Shown here piece after piece: positions 33,300-41,789 of a DNA stretch of 64,000 bases (position 1 is its first letter; each line of letters opens with the position of its first letter). The translations under genes and the position numbers were made by a program. Source of the stretch: Streptomyces sp. NBC_01465 (GTDB taxonomy: Bacteria; Actinomycetota; Actinomycetes; Streptomycetales; Streptomycetaceae); the NCBI RefSeq assembly GCF_036227325.1, contig NZ_CP109467.1, positions 4,092,001 to 4,156,000 of the forward strand. The letters are read 5' to 3'. The notes below the pieces were generated by a model. It ran no database searches. It worked only from the letters and a program-made list of their open reading frames with translations, and had not been told where the DNA came from.

Positions 33300-34022
33300 T
33301 CACCTGGGCAAAGCGGCCGGCTTGCCCTGCTTGACGGGCTGCGTGGAGTCCAGGTGGCCCCACGCGATCAGCCGGTGACTGCTGCCCCACTCGGGATCGC
33401 AGGTGGTCAGCGTCAGATAGCGCCCCGGCGACCGATACGGCGACTTGACCGGCACGGGGCCGATCACGCCGATGTCCGAAGGCACCGTCAGATAGGGCTT
33501 GTTGTCGATGCGGTACGTGAACCAGGTCGTCCCGTCCTCGATCACCACCGCGTCCCCGGGCCGAAGCTCCGGGAAGTCCTTGAAGGGGTCTCCATAGGTA
33601 CGACGATGACCGGCCACCGCAAAGTTCCCGGTGGCCCCGAGCCGCGCGGTCCCCGCGTAGTGTCCGAGCCCCTTCTGCAGGGTCTTGACCTTGGTGTCCT
33701 GCAGTACGGGCCGGGACCAGTGCTTGCCGAGCCGCGGGATGTACATCACCGCGAAGGCCTTGCCGTCCTTGTACGCGGGCGGGGCGGGCGGCGCGGACTT
33801 CTTCGGGGCCCCCTGGCCGGAGGGGGACGGGGCGGGTGCGGCCGTCGCCCCCTGCGTCCACTGGTGGTGCAGTTGGTTTATCTGGTCCGAGGCCGCGTGG
33901 TCCGCCTTGATACCGGTCCAGAACAGCAGATACACCACGAACAGCACGATCAGGGCGCCCACGGTGATGCAGAGTTCGCTGAAACTTCGGACGACCAGTC
34001 GCACCGAGACCGACACCGACAC
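33300..34022 (-). CDS. Class E sortase C
   Basis: A 240-residue sortase that starts with an M-S-V-S-V-S-V-R membrane-proximal segment and an N-terminal helix (about 15-37). A linker rich in Ala/Pro/Ser follows (about 60-85). The catalytic residues are present: His in V-A-G-H-R-R-T-Y-G, Cys in T-L-T-T-C-D-P and Arg in S-S-H-R-L. It diverges from sortases A and B in the linker and around the active site (C-D-P rather than C-T-P), so it may have a different substrate. It lies 60 bp upstream of the small membrane protein gene. Confidence 0.9.
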   Translation of the reverse strand: MSVSVSVRLVVRSFSELCITVGALIVLFVVYLLFWTGIKADHAASDQINQLHHQWTQGATAAPAPSPSGQGAPKKSAPPAPPAYKDGKAFAVMYIPRLGKHWSRPVLQDTKVKTLQKGLGHYAGTARLGATGNFAVAGHRRTYGDPFKDFPELRPGDAVVIEDGTTWFTYRIDNKPYLTVPSDIGVIGPVPVKSPYRSPGRYLTLTTCDPEWGSSHRLIAWGHLDSTQPVKQGKPAALPR

Positions 34023-34037
34023 GGGCTTCCCCCTGAG

Positions 34038-34805
34038 CTACCCCACAGGCTTCGCGTAGTGGAGATCCACTGTGCCCGAGTAGCCGGGAAGAGTCATCGC
34101 CTGGTGCTCGTCGATTTTCCAGCCGAGCCCGTACGCCTTCACGTACTGCTGGTAGTTCTGGATCGCCGGGGACGCGTTGATCGCGCTGCGCAGCTTCGAC
34201 GGGTCGCCGACCGCCGTCACCTTGTACGGCGGCGAGTAGACGCGGCCCTGCAGGATCAGGGTGTTGCCGACGCAGCGGACCGCGCTGGTGGTGATCAGCC
34301 GCTGGTCCATGACGCGGATGCCCTTGGCGCCGCCCTGCCAGAGCGCGTTCACGACGGCCTGCAGGTCCTGCTGGTGAATGACCAGGTCATTGGGTTGCGG
34401 GTCGGGGTACCCGGGGTTGGCGACGGCGTTGGGCGGGGCGTCGTTGAGCGTGACCGTCAGCGCCTGACCCGACAGTTTCTGGGTCCCGGCCGACTTCTCG
34501 AGCGCCTTGATCGCGGCGTCCTCGGCCTTCGTACTGCCGTCGTCGCGCTGCGCGAGAGCGTCCACGTCGCCGCGCAGGGCGGCCGTGGTCTCGTCGAGCT
34601 CTTTGTTCTTTCCGCTGCGCTCCTGCACCAGATCGGAGAGCTTCAGCATCGAGGCATCGGTACGGATGTCGGTGCCCTTGGCGGTGTTGAAGCTGGTGAC
34701 GAAGATCAGCCCGGCAAGGGCGAAGACGGCACCGGAGAGCAGCGCGACCGGCCGCACGGACCTGCCGCGGGTGGCCCCACCGGGGGAGTCTCCAGAATTG
34801 ATCAA
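34038..34805 (-). CDS. DUF881 family protein
   Basis: A 255-residue DUF881 protein. One membrane helix near residues 22-40, a short coiled-coil segment (about 55-95, E-R-S-G-K-N-K-E-L-D-E-T) and a C-terminal alpha/beta domain with L-V-I-H-Q-Q-D-L-Q and N-A-L-W-Q-G-G-A-K. The best start is a TTG at 34805 preceded by GGAGATAAGGG. DUF881 proteins in firmicutes (YlxW/YlxX) and actinobacteria sit next to division genes; here it is divergent from crgA and upstream of sortase C. Function unknown. Confidence 0.82.
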   Translation of the reverse strand: MINSGDSPGGATRGRSVRPVALLSGAVFALAGLIFVTSFNTAKGTDIRTDASMLKLSDLVQERSGKNKELDETTAALRGDVDALAQRDDGSTKAEDAAIKALEKSAGTQKLSGQALTVTLNDAPPNAVANPGYPDPQPNDLVIHQQDLQAVVNALWQGGAKGIRVMDQRLITTSAVRCVGNTLILQGRVYSPPYKVTAVGDPSKLRSAINASPAIQNYQQYVKAYGLGWKIDEHQAMTLPGYSGTVDLHYAKPVG

Positions 34806-34947
34806 CGTACCCTTATCTCCTTACACGCCGTGGAAGCACTACGCTAACGGACGCCCGGGGGAGGCAGTGGTCCCCGTCGTCACCCCGCCCCGGCTCCAGC
34901 CACAGTTCCCTGCGCGGTAACGCAGCGCATCGACAGGAGAGTCCCTC

Positions 34948-35205
34948 GTGCCGAAGTCACGTATCCGCAAGAAGGCCGATTTCACGCCGCCGCCCGCTTC
35001 GAAGCAGGCGCAGGCCATCAAGCTGACCAATCGCAGCTGGGTGGCACCGGTGATGCTGGCGTTCTTCGTGATCGGTCTCGCCTGGATCGTCATGTTCTAT
35101 GTGACGGAGGGCGATATGCCCATCCAGCCCTTCGGGAACTGGAACATCGTCGTCGGATTCGGCTTCATCGCCGCCGGCTTCGGTGTCTCCACCCAGTGGA
35201 AGTAA
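34948..35205 (+). CDS. crgA: Cell division protein CrgA
   Basis: An 85-residue protein with a basic N-terminus ([11 protein letters not shown]) and two membrane helices (about 33-52 and 65-82), ending in S-T-Q-W-K. CrgA (WhiP) coordinates growth and FtsZ-ring placement in sporulating Streptomyces hyphae. GTG start, with ACAGGAGAG about 7 bases upstream. Confidence 0.96.
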   Translation: MPKSRIRKKADFTPPPASKQAQAIKLTNRSWVAPVMLAFFVIGLAWIVMFYVTEGDMPIQPFGNWNIVVGFGFIAAGFGVSTQWK

Positions 35206-35219
35206 GCCCTGCCCAGAAG

Positions 35220-35271
35220 TTATCCACACCGTAATCCACAGCCGGGGAAAACTCAGAAGATCTGTGGATAA
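35220..35271. promoter_or_regulatory. DnaA-box cluster between crgA and the rhomboid gene
   Basis: TTATCCACA (35220-35228, perfect classical consensus), TAATCCACA (35232-35240, one mismatch) and TGTGGATAA (35263-35271, perfect, opposite orientation). The region lies downstream of two convergent genes, so these are not promoter elements. Confidence 0.65.
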
Positions 35272-35410
35272 CTCCTCAGCCGTTGACGCCGGTGTGACTA
35301 CTGGACTCGTACCACAGCAGCTGCCCGCCCCTTGCCCTCCCTGCGGAAACCCAGGTCAGGGACAAGGGGCACAGTTGTTCCCCACGACATGCACAAGATC
35401 CGGCACGCGC

Positions 35411-35419
35411 TGTGGACAA
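35411..35419 (-). promoter_or_regulatory. Perfect Streptomyces-type DnaA box
   Basis: TGTGGACAA, nine bases from the rhomboid stop codon, in the same convergent gap as the 35220-35271 cluster. Confidence 0.6.
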
Positions 35420-35427
35420 CTCGGCTC

Positions 35428-36327
35428 TCAGGTGAGCGCCGCGGTCCTCATCAGCACGATGGCGACGGTCACCGCGAGGACCAGTGCACAGGTCCCGTAC
35501 TGCACCAGGGCGCGGCGCTCGCGCGGGGCGTAGACCATGCCTGCGGCGATGGCGATCCCGGCGACGAAGCCGCCGACGTGGGCTTCCCAGGCGATGCCGC
35601 CGCTGAAGGTGAAGATCAGGTTGACGACCAGGATCCCGATCAGGGGCCGCATGTCGTAGTTCATGCGCTTCATCAGGACCGCGGTGGCACCGAGCAGACC
35701 GAAGATGGCGCCCGAAGCACCGAGCGAGCCCTGTGTCGGGGACGCGATGAGATAGGTGAGCGCGCTGCCGAACAGTCCCGAGATCACATAGAGCGCGATG
35801 TAGCGAGCGCGGCCCAGCGCCGCCTCCAGCGGACCGCCGATCCACCACAGGCTGAGCATGTTGAAGCCGATGTGCCAGAACTCCTGGTGCAGGAACATCG
35901 AGGTGAAGAGGCGGTACCACTCGCCTTCCGCCACACCCTGGGTCGGATCGAAGGGCGCGGGCGGCCACAGACCGATCAGCGCGTAGTCGTCGACCAGCCG
36001 GTCACCGAAGAGCTTGGCGATGACGGCGACGAAGACCGCCACATTGATCCCGAGAAGGATCTTGGTGACCAGGTGCGGGTCGGCGGCAACCGAGCCACCC
36101 GCGATGGTCCGCGGCCGGCTCGCGCTCGGCGCATGCCCCGTACCGGAATCTCCGCGCACACAGGTCGGGCACTGGAACCCGACCGAGGCGCTGACCATGC
36201 ACTCCGGGCAGATCGGGCGGTCGCAGCGATTGCAGCGGATGCCCGTCTCCTTGCCCGGGTGGCGGTAGCAGCTGGGCAGGCCGCTCGCCGCGGGCTGCTG
36301 ATCCGGAGTTCCTGGCACCTGGTCCAT
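35428..36327 (-). CDS. Rhomboid-family intramembrane serine protease with zinc-ribbon N-terminus
   Basis: A 299-residue protein. The N-terminus has C-Y-R-H, C-N-R-C, C-P-E-C and C-P-T-C pairs (about residues 20-60), a B-box-like zinc finger common to actinobacterial rhomboids. Six or seven membrane helices follow, with the catalytic serine in G-A-S-G-A-I-F-G and the histidine in E-A-H-V-G-G. Active-site residues are complete. Substrates unknown. Confidence 0.93.
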   Translation of the reverse strand: MDQVPGTPDQQPAASGLPSCYRHPGKETGIRCNRCDRPICPECMVSASVGFQCPTCVRGDSGTGHAPSASRPRTIAGGSVAADPHLVTKILLGINVAVFVAVIAKLFGDRLVDDYALIGLWPPAPFDPTQGVAEGEWYRLFTSMFLHQEFWHIGFNMLSLWWIGGPLEAALGRARYIALYVISGLFGSALTYLIASPTQGSLGASGAIFGLLGATAVLMKRMNYDMRPLIGILVVNLIFTFSGGIAWEAHVGGFVAGIAIAAGMVYAPRERRALVQYGTCALVLAVTVAIVLMRTAALT

Positions 36328-36434
36328 CGGGTTCCCTTGTCTCGTACGGGCCGCGTACGCACTGCACCGCCCCGCTCGTCATACGGACGAACGGGGCGGG
36401 TTGGTTCCCGTACGGAGACGGAAAAAAGGGGGAC

Positions 36435-36968
36435 TCAGCCCTCGCGGGTCTCCACGACGACCGTCTCGATGACGACATCGTTGACCGGGCGGTCGGTGCG
36501 CGGGTTGGTCGGGGTGGCGATGACCGCGTCCACGACCTTCTGGCTGGCCGCGTCCGTGACCTCGCCGAAGATGGTGTGCTTCCGCGTCAGCCACGCCGTG
36601 GGCGCGACGGTGATGAAGAACTGCGAGCCGTTGGTGCCCGGTCCTGCGTTCGCCATGGCCAGCAGGTACGGCTTGTCGAAGCCCAGGTCGGGGTGGAACT
36701 CGTCCCCGAACTCATAGCCCGGGCCACCGGTGCCGTTGCCCAGCGGGTCGCCACCCTGGATCATGAAACCGCTGATGACGCGGTGGAAGACGGTGCCGTC
36801 GTAGAGGCGGTCAGTGGACTTCTTGCCGGTCGCCGGGTGCGTCCACTCGCGCTCGCCCTGGGCGAGCTCGACGAAGTTCTTGACCGTCTTGGGCGCGTGG
36901 TTCGGCAGGAGCCGGATCTGAATGTCGCCCTGGTTGGTCTTGAGGGTGGCGTAAAGCTGCTCGGCCAC
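36435..36968 (-). CDS. ppiA: Cyclophilin-type peptidyl-prolyl isomerase
   Basis: A 177-residue cytoplasmic cyclophilin. Active-site segments are F-H-R-V-I (catalytic Arg), [22 protein letters not shown] and H-T-I-F-G-E-V. No signal peptide. GTG start at 36968, preceded by GGAAGGC. Confidence 0.95.
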   Translation of the reverse strand: MAEQLYATLKTNQGDIQIRLLPNHAPKTVKNFVELAQGEREWTHPATGKKSTDRLYDGTVFHRVISGFMIQGGDPLGNGTGGPGYEFGDEFHPDLGFDKPYLLAMANAGPGTNGSQFFITVAPTAWLTRKHTIFGEVTDAASQKVVDAVIATPTNPRTDRPVNDVVIETVVVETREG

Positions 36969-37250
36969 GATCTGCCTTCCGTAAGTCTGCTCTGACGTCT
37001 CCCGATCCTCGCACGGACAGCTCGCGTACGGAGAAAAGCAGCCGAGTAGCAGCCGAACAGGGGCGCCGGGGCCCGAACCGTGGCATTGTCGTCCACTAGC
37101 TCCCCTTGCACCGCAATGCCCGATCTTGAACCGATCACGCCTTTCATGCCCCGGATGCCCGCCCGCGCATGCCGCATCTGCCCGGGACAGGCATGATTCG
37201 AAAAAGGGTGGAAAGGCGATATAGCAACCGCCACCGAGGAGGAGGATCCC

Positions 37251-37955
37251 GTGACCCGCATGGACAGCGTGCGCGCCGCGACCGGTACGGCGAAGGACAG
37301 CGTGCTGCACGCCGCGGAAGTGGTGGCGCCCTACGCCGGTACGGCCAAGGACCAGGCCGCGTACTACGCCCACGAGGCGCGTGTACGGCTCGCACCAAAG
37401 GTGTCGTACGCCGCGCATCAGGCCGCCGAGCAGGCCCGCCTTCAGTACGACGCGCATCTGGCGTCGCGCGTGGAGCAGGCCCGCACTCATGTGCCGCCGA
37501 AGGTGGACGCAGCCGCGCACCGTGCTGCCAAGGCCGCCCGACAGGCGCAGCACCAGATCGCTCCACGCGTCGAGCAGGCCGTGGCTGCCGCCCAGCCGGT
37601 ACGCGAAGAGGCTGTGGCCCGCAGCACGGCCGCCGTGGCGGCGCTGCGCGGACAGGTCTCGCCGAAGGAGATCAAGAAGCTGGTCAAGAAGCACGAGCGA
37701 CGGGCGAGGGCGGGCCGGCTGGCCAAGGGCCTCGCGGTCCTCGGCGTACTGGCCGGCGGAGCCTTCGTCGCCTGGAAGTGGTGGGACAAGCAGGCCAACC
37801 CCGACTGGCTGGTCGAGCCGCCCGCACCCACCGAGGTGTCGTCGGACCGGCCGCCGCTGACCTCGGTCGACGGCAGTGGCCAGGCCGTACTCGACCCCGA
37901 GGTCCAGGCCAAGCAGGCCGAGGCCGAGGCCGCCGACTACCGCGACGACCACTAG
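37251..37955 (+). CDS. DUF5324 family alanine-rich membrane protein
   Basis: A 234-residue protein with repeated amphipathic Ala/Gln/His helices (about 1-150), a hydrophobic helix near 160-177 ([11 protein letters not shown]) and a short acidic/proline tail. GTG start preceded by GAGGAGGAGG. The repeated A-A-H-x-A-A and V-E-Q-A pattern resembles apolipoprotein- or late-embryogenesis-type helices. It is followed by a perfect 19-bp terminator. Function unknown; conserved in Streptomyces. Confidence 0.85.
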   Translation: MTRMDSVRAATGTAKDSVLHAAEVVAPYAGTAKDQAAYYAHEARVRLAPKVSYAAHQAAEQARLQYDAHLASRVEQARTHVPPKVDAAAHRAAKAARQAQHQIAPRVEQAVAAAQPVREEAVARSTAAVAALRGQVSPKEIKKLVKKHERRARAGRLAKGLAVLGVLAGGAFVAWKWWDKQANPDWLVEPPAPTEVSSDRPPLTSVDGSGQAVLDPEVQAKQAEAEAADYRDDH

Positions 37956-37966
37956 CACCGCACAGC

Positions 37967-38009
37967 GCGAAGGGCCCGGGAGACGGACAGTCTCCCGGGC
38001 CCTTCGCGT
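37967..38009 (+). terminator. Strong hairpin after the DUF5324 gene
   Basis: Perfect 19-bp stem (37967-37985 with 37991-38009) with loop GGACA. It ends eight bases before the 3' end of tRNA-Ala and may terminate both transcripts. Confidence 0.92.
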
Positions 38010-38016
38010 TCTCCTG

Positions 38017-38089
38017 TGGAGCCTAGGAGATTCGAACTCCTGACATCTGCCTTGCAAAGGCAGCGCTCTACCAACTGAGCTAAGGCCCC
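38017..38089 (-). tRNA. tRNA-Ala (TGC)
   Basis: 73-nt tRNA on the minus strand. The acceptor GGGGCCT pairs with AGGCTCC with one wobble. Anticodon stem CTGCC/GGCAG, loop TTTGCAA, anticodon TGC. T-arm GGAGTTCGAATCTCC. CCA is not encoded. Confidence 0.97.
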
Positions 38090-38240
38090 GAAACGAGGTG
38101 ACGCGAGAACAGAGTACCGGGTCACCCCCTGGATCTCACAAAAAGATTAGGGCTCCCCGTGAGCGACCACGCTCCGTAAGATGCACGACGGGGTTCGCGG
38201 CAGCGAAGCCGCTTCAATGGGGTAGCGATGGGGAGACGCA

Positions 38241-38789
38241 ATGGACGCAGCACAGCAGGAAGCGACCGCGAGAGCGCGGGATCTTCAGCGAACCTGGTAC
38301 GGAGAGCCGCTGGGGGCGCTCTTCCGTAAGCTCATCGACGATCTGGGACTCAACCAGGCCCGGCTCGCCGGCGTACTCGGTCTGTCCGCGCCCATGCTGT
38401 CCCAGTTGATGAGCGGCCAGCGCGCCAAGATCGGAAACCCTGCCGTGGTGCAGCGAGTCCAGGCTCTGCAGGAACTCTCCAGCCAGGTGGCGGACGGCAG
38501 CGTCAGCGCGGCCGAGGCCACCGACCGGATGGAGGAGATCAAGAAGTCCCAGGGCGGCTCGGTCCTCTCCAACACCAGCCAGAGCACGACCAGTTCAGGG
38601 GCCCCGACCGTGCGCCGCGTCGTGCGCGAGATCCAGTCCCTGCTGCGCTCCGTGGCAGCCGCGGGCGACATCATCGATGCCGCGGACACCCTCGCCCCGG
38701 CCCACCCCGAACTGGCAGAGTTCCTGCGGGTGTACGGCGCCGGGCGCACCGCGGAGGCGGTCGCCCACTACGAGTCGCACCAGAACTGA
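38241..38789 (+). CDS. Helix-turn-helix DNA-binding protein
   Basis: A 182-residue protein. A helix-turn-helix spans about residues 30-60 (L-N-Q-A-R-L-A-G-V-L, then S-A-P-M-L-S-Q-L-M-S-G-Q-R), followed by a helical region and a Ser/Thr-rich linker (about 105-125). A C-terminal helical domain ends A-V-A-H-Y-E-S-H-Q-N. It lies 49 bp upstream of the kinase gene and may be cotranscribed with it. It looks like a conserved Streptomyces regulator whose targets are unknown. Confidence 0.83.
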   Translation: MDAAQQEATARARDLQRTWYGEPLGALFRKLIDDLGLNQARLAGVLGLSAPMLSQLMSGQRAKIGNPAVVQRVQALQELSSQVADGSVSAAEATDRMEEIKKSQGGSVLSNTSQSTTSSGAPTVRRVVREIQSLLRSVAAAGDIIDAADTLAPAHPELAEFLRVYGAGRTAEAVAHYESHQN

Positions 38790-38838
38790 GCCCGGGCCCG
38801 CGGTCCGGGCCGAATTCGGGAGGGGCGGGCACGGCACC

Positions 38839-40017
38839 ATGGGTGAGGTATTCGCCGGCCGGTACGAACTGGTCGATCCGATCGGCCGCGGGGGCGCCGG
38901 TGCCGTGTGGCGCGCCTGGGACCACCGCAGGCGTCGCTATGTCGCGGCCAAGGTCCTGCAGCAGAGCGACGCGCATGCGCTGCTGCGCTTCGTCCGCGAG
39001 CAGGCCCTTCGGATCGATCACCCCCATGTGCTCGCCCCGGCCAGCTGGGCCGCGGACGACGACAAGGTGCTGTTCACCATGGACCTGGTCGGCGGCGGGT
39101 CGCTCGCCCATGTCATCGGCGACTACGGCCCGCTCCCGCCCCGGTTCGTCTGCACCCTGCTCGACCAGCTGCTGGCGGGACTCGCCGCGGTGCACGCCGA
39201 GGGGGTCGTGCACCGTGACATCAAGCCCGCCAACATCCTGATGGAGGCCACCGGAAGAGGACGGCCGCATCTGCGGCTGTCCGATTTCGGGATCTCGATG
39301 CGCAAGGGCGAGCCCCGGCTCACCGCGACCGACCTCGTGGTCGGCACCCCTGGCTATTTCGCACCCGAGCAGATGATGGGCGCCGAACCCGACTTCACAG
39401 CCGATCTGTTCGCGGTCGGCCTCGTGGCCCTCTATCTCCTGGAAGGCACCAGACCCGACTCCCGGGCCCTCATCGAGCACTTCATCACCTACGGCACCCC
39501 CGGACCGCCGCAAGGCGTCCCCGAGCCCCTCTGGCAGGTCCTCGCAGGCCTCCTCCAGCCGGACCCGCAGGCCCGGTTCCGTACGGCCACCGGAGCGCGC
39601 AGCGCACTCACGGCAGCCGCCGCGCTGCTGCCGGCACCGGGCCCCGACGAGGAAGACCTGGAGATCTTCGACCAGATCGGCCCCCTGCCTCCCGGCTTCA
39701 CCCCCACGGGCCCGGTGCCGCACGCACCACCACCCGTGCATCACCAACCCGTAGAGCACCAACCCGTAGAGCACCAACCCGTACATCAACCACTCGCTCA
39801 CCAACCCCCCGTGCATCAACCGGCCCCGCCTCCCCACCAGACGCCGTACGAACAGCCCTTCACTTATCCGTACACCGCTCAGCCGCCGCAGGTTCCCACT
39901 CGGCCCGCACCGATCGCCCGCAGGCGCCCAGGACCACCCCCGAGGGTGACGGCCGGGGTCCTGCTCATGGCACTCGTCTGTTTCGCGGTGGGCATCTGGG
40001 CGCTGACCCAGGCCTGA
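38839..40017 (+). CDS. Membrane-anchored Ser/Thr protein kinase
   Basis: A 392-residue kinase. The catalytic domain (8-265) has G-R-G-G-A-G-A-V, Lys in A-A-K-V, H-R-D-I-K-P-A-N, D-F-G and A-P-E-Q. A proline/histidine/glutamine-rich linker (about 290-360) with a repeated H-Q-P unit follows, then one membrane helix at the extreme C-terminus (about 372-390). There is no extracellular sensor domain, unlike the PASTA kinase upstream. It may signal together with the helix-turn-helix protein. The stop is one base from the stop of the convergent secreted-protein gene. Confidence 0.92.
   Translation: MGEVFAGRYELVDPIGRGGAGAVWRAWDHRRRRYVAAKVLQQSDAHALLRFVREQALRIDHPHVLAPASWAADDDKVLFTMDLVGGGSLAHVIGDYGPLPPRFVCTLLDQLLAGLAAVHAEGVVHRDIKPANILMEATGRGRPHLRLSDFGISMRKGEPRLTATDLVVGTPGYFAPEQMMGAEPDFTADLFAVGLVALYLLEGTRPDSRALIEHFITYGTPGPPQGVPEPLWQVLAGLLQPDPQARFRTATGARSALTAAAALLPAPGPDEEDLEIFDQIGPLPPGFTPTGPVPHAPPPVHHQPVEHQPVEHQPVHQPLAHQPPVHQPAPPPHQTPYEQPFTYPYTAQPPQVPTRPAPIARRRPGPPPRVTAGVLLMALVCFAVGIWALTQA
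39742..39786 (+). repeat. 15-bp tandem repeats in the kinase linker
   Basis: CACCAACCCGTAGAG occurs twice exactly (39742, 39757) and a third copy diverges in the last three bases (39772). It encodes repeated His-Gln-Pro-Val-Glu and adds to the His/Gln/Pro-rich linker. Confidence 0.85.
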
Positions 40018-40018
40018 A

Positions 40019-41251
40019 CTACCAGCCGGCCGCCGCACGCCGACGGGCCACCACGGTCCACACCCCGAGCCCGAGGACCAGCACGCTCCCCGTGCCGATC
40101 CCGGCCACCCCCACCAGGCGCATCGTCCCGCTCCGCGCCACCCCCGTGCTGCCCGCGGCCCCGAGGTCCGGAGCGGCCCCGACGTACGAAGGCCCTTGCC
40201 GCGCCTGCCCCTTGACGTCCACCCGCAGCGTCAGGCTGTGCACCGTCCCGAAGCTCCCTGCGACCTCCGGGCTCAGCGTGACCGCCAGGTAGTACGAGCC
40301 CGCGACCCGCATCCCCTCGATCTTGTCGCCGATCCCGAAACGGTTCTCGTACGCCACGGGGGGCAGCGGATCCAGCTCGACCGCCTTCTGCTTCCCGTCG
40401 TAAGCCGTGCTCGCACTGTCGACGGAGCCCCGCAGCGGGTTGTACAGCCGCACGACCAGCGCCCCCGGCAGATAGCTCTTCCCGCCCGTGGACCCCGAAC
40501 TGCCCAGCTCCGCCACGGCATACAGCTGCTGCCCCCACGCCACAGGCACCCGGTAGAAAAGGGTCTGCCCAGGAGCGATCCCGCTCTTCCACACCCCCTT
40601 CTCCAGCTCGGGCGCGTCGTTGAAGCTCGTGCCCCCGGCCCGGTCGCTCCCGTCGCCCGTGAGCGGCACGGGCGAGGCGCTGGGCCAGCTCGTGGGCGCC
40701 TTGCTCGCCCCGCCCGCCCGTACGGCAGGCTCCTGCACATGGCGCAGTTCGACGGCCCAGTCGCCCTGCCCCGCAATGTCCTTGGTCTTCCGCTCCACGA
40801 CCACGTAGTACGCACCCGCGGCCTGACACGACGAGCCGCCCTTGCCGATCACCCGGTACGCGTAGGCGGCGATGGGCCGGGCGTACTGCGCGGACTCGAA
40901 CGTCGAGGAGTTGTCGCTGCAGCTGTACCCGTCGCGGTCCTGCACCGTGACCGTGATCCCGTCGCTGTAGTCGACGCTCTCGCCCTTCTCCGGCACCGCG
41001 ACCGCCGACACATAGGCATCGCTCGTGCTGTCCAGATCGAGCCGGTAGACGCGCTTCTCGCCGGGCCCCAGCGTGTCCTTGTACGCCGCCCCGGCCGCCA
41101 GCGCAGGCGCGTCACTGCTGTTCGCCGCACCGCGCACCGTCCGGTCCGCCCGGTCGAAGGCGTACGGAAGAGGCTCACCGGCGGCCAGAGCCCGTCCCGG
41201 CAGCGCCGCCACCGCGCATATCGCTGCCATCACGGCCAGCACCCGTTTCAC
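40019..41251 (-). CDS. Secreted protein with C-terminal membrane anchor
   Basis: A 410-residue protein with an N-terminal signal peptide (cleavage about after A-L-A-A, residue 24), a large extracellular region and a C-terminal membrane helix (about 378-400) followed by arginines. The extracellular part looks like two related beta-rich halves, each opening with a G-A-x-Y-K/S-x-x-L/I-x-P-G motif. Cysteine pairs suggest disulfides. No enzymatic motif and no LPXTG signal. It may be a wall or membrane sensor. Conserved next to the kinase in Streptomyces as far as I recall; function unknown. Confidence 0.75.
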   Translation of the reverse strand: MKRVLAVMAAICAVAALPGRALAAGEPLPYAFDRADRTVRGAANSSDAPALAAGAAYKDTLGPGEKRVYRLDLDSTSDAYVSAVAVPEKGESVDYSDGITVTVQDRDGYSCSDNSSTFESAQYARPIAAYAYRVIGKGGSSCQAAGAYYVVVERKTKDIAGQGDWAVELRHVQEPAVRAGGASKAPTSWPSASPVPLTGDGSDRAGGTSFNDAPELEKGVWKSGIAPGQTLFYRVPVAWGQQLYAVAELGSSGSTGGKSYLPGALVVRLYNPLRGSVDSASTAYDGKQKAVELDPLPPVAYENRFGIGDKIEGMRVAGSYYLAVTLSPEVAGSFGTVHSLTLRVDVKGQARQGPSYVGAAPDLGAAGSTGVARSGTMRLVGVAGIGTGSVLVLGLGVWTVVARRRAAAGW

Positions 41252-41309
41252 CGACTACCCCACCTTTGCTTTCGCAAGCAGAAGATTTACGTAAGTGAAC
41301 AGCACAAAG

Positions 41310-41334
41310 CCCCGGCCGCAATGCGACCGGGGCG
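41310..41334 (-). terminator. Hairpin downstream of the DLW-39 gene
   Basis: 11-bp stem GCCCCGGCCGC/GCGACCGGGGC with one wobble pair and a 3-base loop. Confidence 0.65.
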
Positions 41335-41354
41335 AAGTGATCAGACGCTGGGTC

Positions 41355-41489
41355 TCACACACCCGAACCTGCGGGCACGGAGTCAGTCGCCTCCGTCCAC
41401 AGATCCTGCTCGGCGCGATCCGCCTGGATCTGGCGGTACACGAGGAGCCCGCCGATGGCGGCCAGTGCGACCAGGAGAAGCTTCTTCAC
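41355..41489 (-). CDS. DLW-39 family small membrane protein
   Basis: A 44-residue protein with a GTG start. One membrane helix (about residues 4-18), then Y-R-Q-I-Q-A-D-R-A and the family signature D-L-W-T-E-A-T-D. This family of ~39-44 residue proteins is found only in actinobacteria near gyrA; function unknown. It matches the family from first to last residue, and hairpins flank it on both sides. Confidence 0.88.
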   Translation of the reverse strand: MKKLLLVALAAIGGLLVYRQIQADRAEQDLWTEATDSVPAGSGV

Positions 41490-41615
41490 CGCGCGACCTC
41501 GTCTTTCCTTGACGTAAGGGACTTCTGCCGCCCGACTATACACACCGACCGATACCAATCGGTGACCTGGATCGATCCCAACTCCCGCACCCCGTACAGC
41601 AGTCACACAAAAGCA

Positions 41616-41648
41616 ATCGGCCCGGACGGAGAATCCGTCCGGGCCGAT
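41616..41648 (-). terminator. Hairpin downstream of tRNA-Ile
   Basis: Perfect 15-bp stem (41616-41630 with 41634-41648) with loop GAA, nine bases after the tRNA 3' end. Confidence 0.88.
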
Positions 41649-41656
41649 CATCGCGG

Positions 41657-41730
41657 TGGGGCTAACAGGATTTGAACCTGTGGCCTCATCCTTATCAGGG
41701 ATGCGCTCTAACCAACTGAGCTATAGCCCC
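41657..41730 (-). tRNA. tRNA-Ile (GAT)
   Basis: 74-nt tRNA on the minus strand. Acceptor GGGGCTA/TAGCCCC pairs perfectly. Anticodon stem CATCC/GGATG, loop CTGATAA, anticodon GAT. T-arm AGGTTCAAATCCT. CCA is not encoded. Confidence 0.97.
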
Positions 41731-41789
41731 GCGCTGCCCCTGAAGATTAGCGCACTTCAGGGCCAGTCCCAAAATCGATACCCGCAGCT

